Shown: positions 55,900 through 64,000 of the stretch, piece by piece | How the letters are laid out: each line of letters starts with the position of its first letter | How positions within the stretch are numbered: position 1 is the first letter of the stretch | Assembly: GCF_001316265.1 (NCBI RefSeq) | Contig: NZ_BBDN01000006.1 | Location: forward strand, 101,110 to 165,109 | DNA: 64,000 nucleotides | Direction: 5' to 3' | From: Vulcanisaeta sp. JCM 16159 | Lineage (GTDB): Archaea > Thermoproteota > Thermoprotei > Thermoproteales > Thermocladiaceae | Notes under the pieces: model-generated | What the model saw: the letters and a program-made list of their open reading frames with translations, nothing else | What the model was told of the DNA's origin: nothing | The model's database searches: none | Position numbers and translations under genes: made by a program

Positions 55900-56138
55900 G
55901 CATTAATTTTGCTTATAGAGCGTATTGATTCGGGCACGATTGCCTTAGAGGAAAACCGCCCTGGCCCTCACTTAGGGCAAGGAATAAAGAACTATTAAGT
56001 AGTAACGTGGTCAAGAGAACCTAACTCATAGCCAGAGCCTACGTCAAGCTCAATTAACCCTTTCACCTACTAAGCCCGTTACCCTAGTAAAATACCCGCA
56101 ATAAATTAATTAAGAGATAAGCAGGTGCTAAGGCTGCA
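55900..56138. other. Spacer with a GC-rich patch
   Basis: A GC-rich patch at about 55930-55983 contains GGGC...GCCC and a hairpin GCCCT-CACTT-AGGGC followed by an AT-rich stretch. It lacks C/D boxes and does not fold as a tRNA. It may be the 3' end structure of the KaiC-like mRNA. The rest, up to the GTG of SRP54, shows nothing beyond a TAAATTAATTAA run near 56102-56113 that may be its promoter. Confidence 0.35.
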
Positions 56139-57479
56139 GTGGCGCCAAATCCATTAATTGAGGCTTTCACGAACCTAGTCAATAGGATTAGGGGGTTGAA
56201 TTATATAGACGAGGCAACGCTCAAAGAGGTATTAAGAGAAATACAGAGGATCTTATTGAAGGCTGACGTTAGTGCTGACGTTGTTTTATCAATAACAAAA
56301 GCAATTGAGGAAAGGTTTAGGCAGGAGAAGCTCCCCAGGGCATCACAAGTAAGGAATTCCTTCTATACCTCCTATACCAGGAATTAGTTAAGGCGCTTGG
56401 CGGTGAGGAAATACCAAACGTCAATATTAGTAAAAGACCATATAGGTTAATGCTGATCGGCATTGAGGGCAGCGGCAAGACAACATCAGCGGCTAAACTG
56501 GCCAGATTTTATATCAAGAGGAATCTAAGGGTTGGGCTTATTGAGACCGATACATATAGGCCCGGCGCATATCATCAGCTTAAGCAACTAGCTGAAAAAA
56601 ATTAATGCCCTGTTTTATGGCGAGGAGGACTCTAAAGATCCCATAGCCATACTTAGGCACGGCCTTGAGCACATGCAGAGGAATAGGGTTGACTTGATAA
56701 TAATTGATACGGCAGGTAGGCATAAGAATGAGGAGGAGCTACTGAAGGAGGCCAAGGCTATTTATGATGAGGCTAAGCCTGACGAGGTCATGCTCGTGAT
56801 CGATGCTACAGTCGGTAGACAGGCCGCTGCCCAAACAGAGGCCTTCATGAAGTACGTACCAATACATAGTGTTTTTCTAACGAAGATGGATAGCACCGCA
56901 AAGGCTGGTGGTGCATTAACCTCGGTTATAAAGAGCGGCGCGAGGATTAAGTTCATTGGCGTTGGTGAGGATATTGATGAGATTGAGGTCTTTGATGCTA
57001 ATAAGTACGTATCAAGATTACTAGGTATGGGCGACCTTGAGGCATTGATTGAGAAGGTAAGGGCTATTGAGGAGGAGAGCAAGATCATGGAGGAGATCGA
57101 GGAGGGCAAGATAAACCTACTAACCATTAAGAAACAGATCGACTCAATAATGAAGCTTGGGCCCCTCAGTAAGATCCTGGAGTTATTACCAAGTAGTATG
57201 TTGCCGATGCAGTATAGGGCTGTGATGCTTGATGAGGAGAAAATGAGCAATGCCCAGGATATGCTCAGGAGGTGGAGGCACATACTCGATTCGATGACCA
57301 AGGAAGAGTTGCTGAACCCGGATATTGTTAATGCATCTAGAATACGTAGGATAGCCAGGGGCGCTGGGGTAACTCCTAAGGACGTTAAGGAGTTATTGAA
57401 TTACTATCAATTGATGAAGAGGATGGTTAATCAGTTAAAGAAGTCACGTAGGAGACTGGGCAGGTTGGTTAGTGAGTAA
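56139..57479 (+). CDS. srp54: Signal recognition particle protein SRP54, two frameshifts
   Basis: GTPase that binds signal sequences and 7S RNA and targets nascent proteins to SecYEG. N domain (EATLKEVLREIQRILLKADV), G1 LIGIEGSGKTTSAAKLARF, DTYRPGAYHQLKQLAE, G3 IIDTAGRHKNEEELL, G4 LTKMDSTAKAGGAL, and M domain with LGPLSKILELLPSSM and RIRRIARGAGV. Breaks lie near 56335 (one G lost before GITSKEFLLYLLY) and 56600 (A run, AEKINALFYGEE). Restored length is about 447 residues, normal. Start GTG at 56139. An essential single-copy gene, so the breaks must be sequence errors. Confidence 0.95.
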
Positions 57480-58624
57480 TTATAGCTGTATTAATGGTAT
57501 GTACAATTCCCTCTCGGTTAAGCCTCCATGCTGACCCCTGAGGTTAGTAATTCCTCATTGTCCGGCTTATACAGGTAGATGAAGGCTGAGCCACTATTGG
57601 GTATGAAGATTACGTCACCAACCCTGTCAATCACATTGCTTGAAGTCTCACCAAATAGGCCCATGTTAATCGCATCATCTCTACTTAGGAAGTGCCCGGC
57701 CACGTTATGCCTACTGAGTAATGCTGTTAGTTCATCAATACTCGACTTATCACTGAGCTTGAGGTATACGGCCCTGGCATCGCCGTAGGGTGGTACATGA
57801 AGGTGTCTCATTAATCCCTGAACATCATTGGCCTTAACATTACTCCTGACCTCGTCATGTCCGTGATCCGCCGTTATCAAGACCGTGGCATCAGCCATGT
57901 ACTTCTTAGCCATCCTAATCACGGAATCCACGGTCTCCCTAATCACGGCATTGCATTCCTCGGAGTCCGGCCCATACTTATGCGCTGCTGAGTCTACCGT
58001 GGTTATGTATATGTGCACGAAACTAACCCTATACTCACTCAGGAACTTTGATGCATTTATTATCGCGTCGTATGGCGTTACGTACTCCACAATCTCAGCA
58101 CCTGCGTAGGTTATTCTTGATAAGCCGCCGGATAGGCCCTTAGGAACATACACCCTACTTCTTATACCCATGTTGCCCAGCTCCTCAAATATTGTAGACT
58201 TTATTGGGAAGAGCTTCTTTAGGTCATAACCCATTTTATGTAGTCCATCCCTCTCACCAATTACGGGACCCATGGATAGGGTATTGACTATTGTTCCGAT
58301 TTCCTTAATGTAGACATTAGGGCCGAAGACGCCGTGCTGGCCAGGACTTAGGCCTGTGAATAGTGTTGTTAATACCGTGGATGTGGTTGTTGGAAAAACC
58401 GAGGTTATCCTATATAGTCTACTTACGGGTAATGAATTGCCCATGGCATTTATTAAATCCAGGTAACTAAGGCCATCAATTAGTATTAGGACTACGCGAT
58501 CGTTAATGTCAAGGTCAAGCCTTAACTTAGGACCCCTAGGTACCGCGCCAAAATGCGATAGTAATGTATTAGCTAGATTCTGAATGCTTAAGTCTGAATA
58601 ATTAGGTATCGCTAATTCGCTCAT
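57480..58624 (-). CDS. Type I phosphodiesterase/nucleotide pyrophosphatase family (alkaline phosphatase fold), frameshifted at the end
   Basis: Cytoplasmic (no signal peptide) metallophosphoesterase. The first metal motif is VVLILIDGLSYLD, the nucleophile FPTTTSTVLTTLFTGL, and the other metal ligands TTVDSAAHKYG and LITADHGHDE. The frame breaks near 57540, and the family's conserved end RGQHGGLTERELYIPLIQL is in another frame, stopping at 57480. About 381 residues. The substrate is uncertain; relatives include nucleotide pyrophosphatases and phosphoglycerate mutase-like enzymes. The end adjoins the convergent SRP54 stop. Confidence 0.85.
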
Positions 58625-58689
58625 TGTTCTTGTTCATAATGATTTTAAACAATTTTAATTTTTTTTAACTATTCCTATAAGGTAATAGC

Positions 58690-59633
58690 TTAGATGCTGA
58701 CCTTAATCCTGTATCTAGTCCTGCCCCTAACTATTGTCAGGTCAAATGCCCTATTACCCTCAATGAACTTCCTAGTCATGTGAACCTTTAACTGAACGAT
58801 ACTTGATAATTCCTCATCATCAATAGCCGTAATTATATCACCCTGCCTAATGCCAGCATCATCAGCTGGAGAACCTGGTAAAACCTTAACTACTAAAACC
58901 CCCTTCTCCACGGGTAATCTAAAGTACCTAGCCAGGGGTTTATTAATGTCGGTACCGAATATGCCCAGTCTCGGTCTAACGACCCTACCAAACCTCAGTA
59001 TCTCATCTATTGTTAACTTAACCAGGTTTATGGGCACAGCAAAACCAATACCCTGGGCACCAGCTATTATTGCGGTGTTCATGCCCACGACCTCACCATC
59101 AAGGTTAAGTAATGGACACCTGAATTTCCCGGATTTATCGCCGCGTCCGTCTGTATTAAGCCCTCAAGAACACCCACTGGCGTATTTATGCTTCTACCAA
59201 TTGCTGAAATAACGCCGAGAGTGACCGTTGGTTCACCAAGCAAACCAAGTGGGTAGCCTATGGCTATGACCATCTGCCCCACCTTGAGTTTATCAGAATC
59301 ACCGAGCTTGACGGACCTAACTGACCTAGCGCCCTCAACCCTAATTAATGCTGCATCAAACTCTGGGTCTCTACCTAGTAATTCACCCTCATACTCATCG
59401 CCCTCTGGTGTCACTATCACCAATTCGGCCGCATCATGAACCACGTGATTCGCCGTAACTATATGCTTATTATCAATGAAGAATCCCGTGCCAATACCCC
59501 TGACTGGAGTTGCGTTTAACCATTCATCAACCATGAGCCTAGTCGTTATTATACTTACGACTGAGGATCTCATCTCATTAACTATGTCTATAATCCTTGA
59601 CTCCACGTCCTTACTCACAGGTAATTGGTGCAA
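58690..59633 (-). CDS. HtrA/DegP-type serine protease with PDZ domain, frameshifted
   Basis: Trypsin-fold protease. Catalytic His63 in IVTANHVVHD, Asp93 in EFDAALIRV and Ser171 in AAINPGNSG. The frame breaks near 59118, in the GGPLLNLDGEVVGMN stretch after the Ser, and the PDZ domain (GVLVVKVLPGSPADDAGIRQ, GDIITAIDDEEL) follows. About 314 residues. There is no signal peptide or N-terminal helix, so it seems cytoplasmic. Likely a quality-control protease. Confidence 0.9.
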
Positions 59634-59700
59634 CCAGATGTATTAAGTATTATGGTAATGGAAAGGATTTATTTAACCCGCCTTAGTTCGTTAATGGGAA

Positions 59701-60636
59701 ATGCGCAGGGTATGTGCATTGTGTGGCAGGGAGACTGATATATTGATTGAGGGATTATGCCCAGACTGCTATAGGAAGACGCACCCGCTTGCCAGGGTGA
59801 AGAGGGATGTGGTGGGTATTGTTAGGTGCCAAGCTGTGGCGCAATACTCTACAGGGGCAGGTGGGTGAAGGATCCAAGGGTTATTGAGAAGTTAATACTC
59901 GAGTCCATAGAGTACATGGGCAGGGTCACCAATGCATCCATCGAAACCCTGAGTTTGAGGCATGGGTTGAATACGGCGGTGGTTAAGGTCAGGGGTTCGG
60001 TTCATGGACTCATTAGCGACTATGACGAAGAGGTTAATGTCAGGGTTAGGTATAGTGAGGAGCTGTGTCCAAGGTGTAGGGATATGATTAATGAAAGGGA
60101 AAGAGCGGTCATACAGGTTAGGAGTGCCGTGCCGATGAATGGCCTACTAAAGAGGTTGATAATTGATGTTGTTAGGAAGGAAACCATTAAGAATGAAAGA
60201 AGTGGTTTTTTTAAAGATTGAGGATACGGAGGAGGGGCTCGACATTAAGTTATCGGATCAAAGCCTCGCTAGGTCCATAGCCTATAAGATACATAAGGCG
60301 GTGCCGAGCAGGGTAACCGAGAGCCAGAGTGTGGTTAGGGGACACGGTGATAAGGTAATTACCAAGTTAAGTATTAGCGTGGCTTTGGTTCCTCTGAGCC
60401 GTGGCTCAGTGATTATTTACTTAAATAGGCCATATTACGTGCTTTCTTACTCGCAGGGGACATTTAGGCTAATGGAGTTGGGTAGTAGGGAGATTATTAA
60501 TGTTAGGTTGAGTGAAATTATTAAGGATGGTATATCGGTGCCAAGTTATGAGACCAGGTGTGTTGAAGATCGAGGATCAAGGTCCCTGGAAATTATGATA
60601 GGTAATGATAGGTATGTGCTCAATGGTATGTGCTGA
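59701..60636 (+). CDS. nmd3: Archaeal Nmd3-like ribosomal subunit maturation factor, two frameshifts
   Basis: Homologue of eukaryotic Nmd3, which binds the 60S subunit. Zinc knuckles CALCGRET, CPDCYRKTHPLA, CPSCGAILYRGRWV and CPRCRDMINE are in the family order. Breaks lie near 59831 and 60212. The second half (RSIAYKIHKAVPSRVTESQS, SRGSVIIYLNRPYYVLSYSQ) contains the usual beta domains. Restored length is about 311 residues. It is followed 44 nt later by aIF1A, another ribosome-associated gene. Confidence 0.85.
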
Positions 60637-60650
60637 TGATAAAGGTTGGG

Positions 60651-60658
60651 TTTATAAA
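60651..60658 (+). promoter_or_regulatory. TATA box of the aIF1A gene
   Basis: TTTATAAA lies 23-30 nt ahead of the ATG at 60681, in the short gap after nmd3. Confidence 0.6.
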
Positions 60659-60680
60659 GGTATGAGATTTATTATCGCAG

Positions 60681-60998
60681 ATGCCCAAGGAAAATCAGCA
60701 GGGAAGTAAAACACGATTACCTGAGGAGGGTGAAATGCTTGCCAAGGTAATAGAGCTTGTTGGTGATGATAGGGCAAAGGCCGTGTGCCAGGATGGCAAG
60801 ATTAGGCTCGTGAGGATACCAGGTAAGTATAGGAAGAAGATGTGGCTTAGGGTTGGTGATTACATACTGGTTGCGCCTTGGGACTTCGAACCAAATAGGG
60901 CGGATTTAATATATAAGTACGAGAAGAACGAGGTCAACGAATTAAGGCAAAGCGGTTATGCGGATGTTTTGAGTCAATTAGATGAATTGGCTGGGTAA
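60681..60998 (+). CDS. eif1A: Translation initiation factor aIF1A
   Basis: OB-fold initiation factor of 105 residues, intact. EMLAKVIELVGDDRAKAVCQDGK and RVGDYILVAPWDFEPNRADLIYKY are diagnostic. Promotes ribosome dissociation and initiator tRNA binding with aIF1. The stop meets the convergent etfB stop (60999). Confidence 0.95.
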   Translation: MPKENQQGSKTRLPEEGEMLAKVIELVGDDRAKAVCQDGKIRLVRIPGKYRKKMWLRVGDYILVAPWDFEPNRADLIYKYEKNEVNELRQSGYADVLSQLDELAG

Positions 60999-61795
60999 TC
61001 ATTTAAGGCTAAGTCTCTTAATGAGCTCCCTAGCTATCTCCTCAGGCTACCCTCGATGAATTGGCGTAGGCGCTCACGAGGCCTTAATTCCTTCAGCTCT
61101 GTAACAGCTGTTAGTGAGCCATTAAAGCCAACTTCATCCTCCGTGAGCCCAAGGTCCTTGATACCCCACACCATTGTCTTAAACTGGTCCTGGGCCCATT
61201 GTAGTCTCTCGAAGTCCGGAAACCTCGGTGCATTAACCCCAAGCTCTACTGATAATACGGCTGGCATCTTAACCTTAACGTTTTCGTAACCTCCCTTAAT
61301 CGTTCTCCTAACAATTATTGAGTCCTCGGTCACGTCAATGACTTGGGAAACGTAGGTAACAACGGGGATCCCCAACCACTCGGCTATGCCAGGTGGTACC
61401 TGGCCCGTTGAGCCATCCTCGCTCTCCTCGCCGGTAATTACAAGCGAGTAATCACCTATTTTCTTAATGGCGGCTGCAAGTACCTTTGACGTTACAAAGG
61501 CGTCAGAGCCTCCTAAGGCCCTGTCGCTTATTAGTACTGCATCATCGGCGCCCATGGCTATGCCCATCTTTATGAATTGGTCCCAGAATGGTGGTCCCAT
61601 GGACAGTATTATTACCCTACCGTCATACTTCTCCTTAAGCTGTAGTGCAAGTTCAAGGGCGTTCTTATCAGCTGGGTTTATCTCATTCGTCGCCTTTGAC
61701 CTATCAACAGTCTTAGTGACCGGGTCAAACCTTATCTCCTCAGGCTTTGGTGTTACCTTCATCGTGACTATTATGTTCTTAAGGGAAGCCATCAC
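60999..61795 (-). CDS. etfB: Electron transfer flavoprotein beta subunit, frameshifted at the end
   Basis: FAD/AMP-binding subunit of an ETF heterodimer. NEINPADKNALELALQLKEKYDG, LAAAIKKIGDYSLVITGEESEDGSTGQVPPGIAEWLG and MPAVLSVELGVNAPRF are family segments. The frame breaks near 61049; the last residues PEEIARELIKRLSLK are in another frame and end at 60999. About 264 residues. The GTG ATG start overlaps the stop of etfA by 4 nt. The segment GEESEDGSTGQ, compared with the usual ETF form, needs alignment to judge whether this is a bifurcating type. Confidence 0.9.
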
Positions 61796-62761
61796 TTACC
61801 ACCCCTCAACTCCTTTATCAATGCCTTAAGCACATCGAATAAGTCAGCCACGACGCAGTAATCACAATTCTCAAATATTGGTGCCTCCCTATCCGTATTA
61901 ACCGCAACTATCGTACCGCAGTCCCTAATACCATAAACAAAGTGTGGAGCGCCGCTGGCACCAAATACAAACACGGTCTTAGCCCTCAATGAGACACCCG
62001 TGGTGCCTATCTGGTAGTCCCTGGGCATTATGCCCATGTCTGCGAGTGGTCTTGTGACGCCGACAGCGGCGCCTATTAGGTTTGCGAATTCCTTAATCAA
62101 TTCTAAATCACCTCCAGTCCCAAGCCCTGCCACAACGACCTTCTCAGCCTTGATAGGTCAGGCATTGGTGAGGTCTTCTTCTCCACGAGCTCAATCCTAC
62201 GCTTCTTTATTAGGTCCTCAGGCACGGACTCCATGATTACTGAAGCCTCCTTATCGCTTGGCCTTGCCTCGTAAGTACCTGGACTTACGGTAGCCATCTC
62301 AGGCTTACCTCCCGTGCAGACAACCGTGGCGACTATATTACCGCCGAAACCTGGTACTGCCGTGACTAATTTCCTATCCTTCTCATCAATATCAACCATG
62401 ATTACGTGCGCACTAAGGCAGGTCCTAAATCTCACGGCCAATCTACCGGCTAAGTCCCTGGAGTTCCTGGTGGCTGGTAGCAATAGGTACCTGGCCTATA
62501 TTTATTGATTAGGTATGCCATGATCTCTGTGTACGTATCACTATTGTAGTGCATCAGGTCTGGGTGATCAACTACTATGAGCTTATCAGCGCCATACTTA
62601 GAGGACTCCTTAACAAGATTATCAACTTCATGACCTAGTAATATTCCGAGAACCTCCTCACTAAACTTCCTACCTAACTCGCCAGCCCTCGTTAGGACTT
62701 CAAGCGATGCCCTCTCTAGCTCGCCATTGTCTTGTTCGATAAATACGGATATACCCTCCAC
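61792..62761 (-). CDS. etfA: Electron transfer flavoprotein alpha subunit, two frameshifts
   Basis: FAD-binding subunit. The N-terminus is ISVFIEQDNGELERASLEVL. The C-terminal FAD domain has MAGLGTGGDLELIKEFANLI, AAVGVTRPLADMGIM, YQIGTTGVSLRAKTVFVFGA and IVAVNTDREAPIFENCDYCV. Breaks lie near 62490 and 62125. Restored length is about 323 residues. It follows the Fe-S protein by 9 nt and is coupled to etfB, so all three are expressed together. Confidence 0.9.
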
Positions 62762-62770
62762 TCACTCATG

Positions 62771-63902
62771 TCAATCACCCATAACACTATCTAGGAATTC
62801 CACCAGGTCCATAACCCTCAGGTTTGTTTTCACTACCTTATTCGCATCCTCAAGCATCCTGAAGCAGTATGTACATGCCGTGAGTACTACCGATGCGCCC
62901 GTATCAACTGCTTCCTTCAACCTGCGTTTCGATAGTTCAGTGGATACCCTGGTCTCAAGGGCTATACCCCCACCACCGGCACCGCAACACAGCGACTTCT
63001 CCCTTGAGTGAGCCATCTCAACGAGCCTAACCCCTGGTATTGACGTGATTACCCTCCTGGCTCTTCAATGATTCTTTGATGCTTAGATAGGTAGCATGGG
63101 TCGTGATAAGTCACGGTAATATCAACCTTTTTGTCGATCTTTAACTTACCACTGCGTATAAGCTCATCAAGTAACTCAACGTAGTGAACAACCCTAACGC
63201 CTTTAAGATACTTCTTAAGTGAGTATTCACAATGCGGCGATAGTGTAACTATTATTGGAGCTTAATGCTATTCATTATTGAGTCCCTTAACTTGGTCGTA
63301 TACTCCTCATAGAATGCCCTATTGCCCGTGTGGAGTATTATGTCACCGCAGCAGGACAGGCCTGTGTACATACCCACCTTAAGGCCTGCCTTAGTCAATA
63401 CCCTGATCAAAGCCTTAATATGTCTCTGAAGCCTTGGGTCGCCAACCGATAGGCAACATGGGTATATCACAACGTCTGGATTCTCATTATTAATTAAACC
63501 ACTGAATTGAGCTAGGAACCTCTTCTTGTCAGTGACGGTGTAACCCCATGGGTTCTGGTTCTCGTATATCTTCCAGAGTATCTCATTGATCTTTGTTGGG
63601 AATATCTTGGACTTCATTGCCATGGTCCTAATAACCTCCACGAGATTAACGATCTCAACATTATTGGGGCACAGGGCTTGGCATGTGCCGCAGGTAACGC
63701 AGTCCCAAATGACCTTGAAGTCCTTTGGGTCAACAACGCCAAGTTGGGCTTTCTTAACGATGAGCCTTATATTATAAGACTCATCAGTTATTGGGCAGTA
63801 AGTACTACATGTACCGCATTGGTAACAAAGGCTCAGTGTGGGTACTACCTTAAGGAGCTCCTCCCTAAGACCAAAGTTAACGGTCACCGGCATGCCCATC
63901 AC
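62771..63902 (-). CDS. HdrD/GlcF-like Fe-S oxidoreductase with CCG domains, two frameshifts
   Basis: Two [4Fe-4S] ferredoxin motifs (CYQCGTCSTYCPI and CVTCGTCQALCPN) are followed by two CCG cysteine-rich domains: VVIYPCCLSVGD with GLSCCGDIILHTGN, and YHDPCYLSKHQ with SLCCGAGGGGIALE and ACTYCFRML. This is the layout of HdrD, GlcF and LutA-type proteins. Breaks lie near 63256 and 63065. Restored length is about 377 residues. Next to etfAB it probably hands electrons between the flavoprotein and a quinone, thiol or hydroxy-acid dehydrogenase partner. The start overlaps the preceding gene. Confidence 0.88.
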
Positions 63903-64000
63903 CTCAATTGCTTTATTCTTTGTTTCGTCATTTCAATCTCCTCCTTAGTCACGGTCTTAACGACCCTCTCAGCCTCCTTCATAGCCTCGACAAGGTCAAC
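63899..64000 (-). CDS. C-terminal fragment of a gene upstream of the Fe-S protein
   Basis: 33 codons enter from beyond the window and stop with TGA at 63899-63901, overlapping the start of the Fe-S oxidoreductase. The sequence is highly charged and helical (VEAMKEAERVVKTVTKEEIE). Too short to identify. By position it belongs to the Etf/Fe-S operon; a FAD-linked dehydrogenase subunit would be a natural neighbour, but nothing here shows it. Confidence 0.6.
   Translation of the reverse strand, partial: VDLVEAMKEAERVVKTVTKEEIEMTKQRIKQLR

Noticed and set aside
55930..55983. tRNA or known structural RNA in the spacer before SRP54
   Set aside because: Local GC and one small hairpin only; no cloverleaf, no C/D boxes and no SRP or RNase P RNA motifs.
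56139..57479. SRP54 and other split genes as pseudogenes
   Set aside because: Both sides of every break stay conserved and essential single-copy genes are affected, so indel errors are the better explanation.

Overview
The window is archaeal and most resembles a Thermoproteaceae genome of the Vulcanisaeta/Caldivirga kind. The grounds are archaeal-only genes (ribosomal L19e and L12/P1, SRP54, aIF1A, Nmd3, V-type ATPase subunit D, Pth2, AGOG glycosylase, PIN-ATPase), a Thermoproteus-type GapN, archaeal mevalonate-pathway genes, moderately low GC by eye, and promoters with an A/T-rich TATA box about 27 nt ahead of the start codon, i.e. mostly leaderless genes. No tRNA, rRNA, insertion sequence or CRISPR array was seen. 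|| About half of the genes are broken by one or more frameshifts. On each side of nearly every break the protein continues correctly in another frame, often after loss of one base in a short run. This hits essential single-copy genes (SRP54, L18, L19e, L12) as readily as accessory ones, so I read it as residual assembly indels, and I give each broken gene as one CDS with its breakpoints. || Layout. 1-2617 (minus): the distal membrane arm of a complex I-like enzyme (nuoJ, nuoK, a nuoN-like subunit) and a partial membrane protein. 2712-4060: corrinoid adenosyltransferase and a BtpA-family protein. 4.1-5.2 kb: a gene-poor stretch with hairpins and repeats, and a small regulator with a membrane protein. 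5.2-7.7 kb (minus): a three-gene operon with a twin-arginine, molybdopterin-oxidoreductase-like protein that lacks most of the normal enzyme. 7.9-9.3 kb: peroxiredoxin and the small subunit of phosphomevalonate dehydratase. 9.3-12.6 kb (minus): AGOG glycosylase, membrane protein, site-2 protease, MBL-fold protein. 12.7-17 kb: membrane protein, L12, enoyl-CoA hydratase, aldehyde:ferredoxin oxidoreductase. 17-20.5 kb (minus): ROK sugar kinase, FAD oxidoreductase, Pth2, methyltransferase. 20.5-28.8 kb: Cas4-like nuclease, UspA, MscS, TrkA/RCK, cytidine deaminase, SpoIIM-like protein, a C/D box sRNA, AtpD, GTPase, a primase-polymerase-like protein. 28.9-36.8 kb: nuclease, second candidate C/D sRNA, GapN, CBS protein, two-subunit fumarase, thioredoxin reductase, exporter, MDR oxidoreductase. 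36.9-45.2 kb: L19e, L18, transporters, AspS, NusA-like protein, ABC exporter. 45.2-50.6 kb: a very large cell-surface metalloprotease and a degenerate indolepyruvate:ferredoxin oxidoreductase-like protein. 50.6-55.9 kb: third C/D sRNA, MFS, mevalonate kinase, PIN-ATPase, and a KaiC-like ATPase with tyrosine-rich tails. 56-64 kb: SRP54, phosphodiesterase, HtrA, Nmd3, aIF1A, and an EtfAB/Fe-S electron-transfer operon. || Together the genes describe a heterotrophic, respiring thermophile: sugar phosphorylation, non-phosphorylating GAP oxidation, fumarase, ferredoxin-linked aldehyde oxidation, electrons fed to quinone through complex I-like and Etf modules, and isoprenoid lipids by the archaeal mevalonate route. 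The points most worth a second look are a C/D sRNA whose guide fits tRNA position C56, the Tyr-rich KaiC-like ATPase, the IorA-like protein without thiamine-site motifs, the half-size molybdoenzyme-like operon, and a LigD-polymerase-like protein with an eroded metal site.
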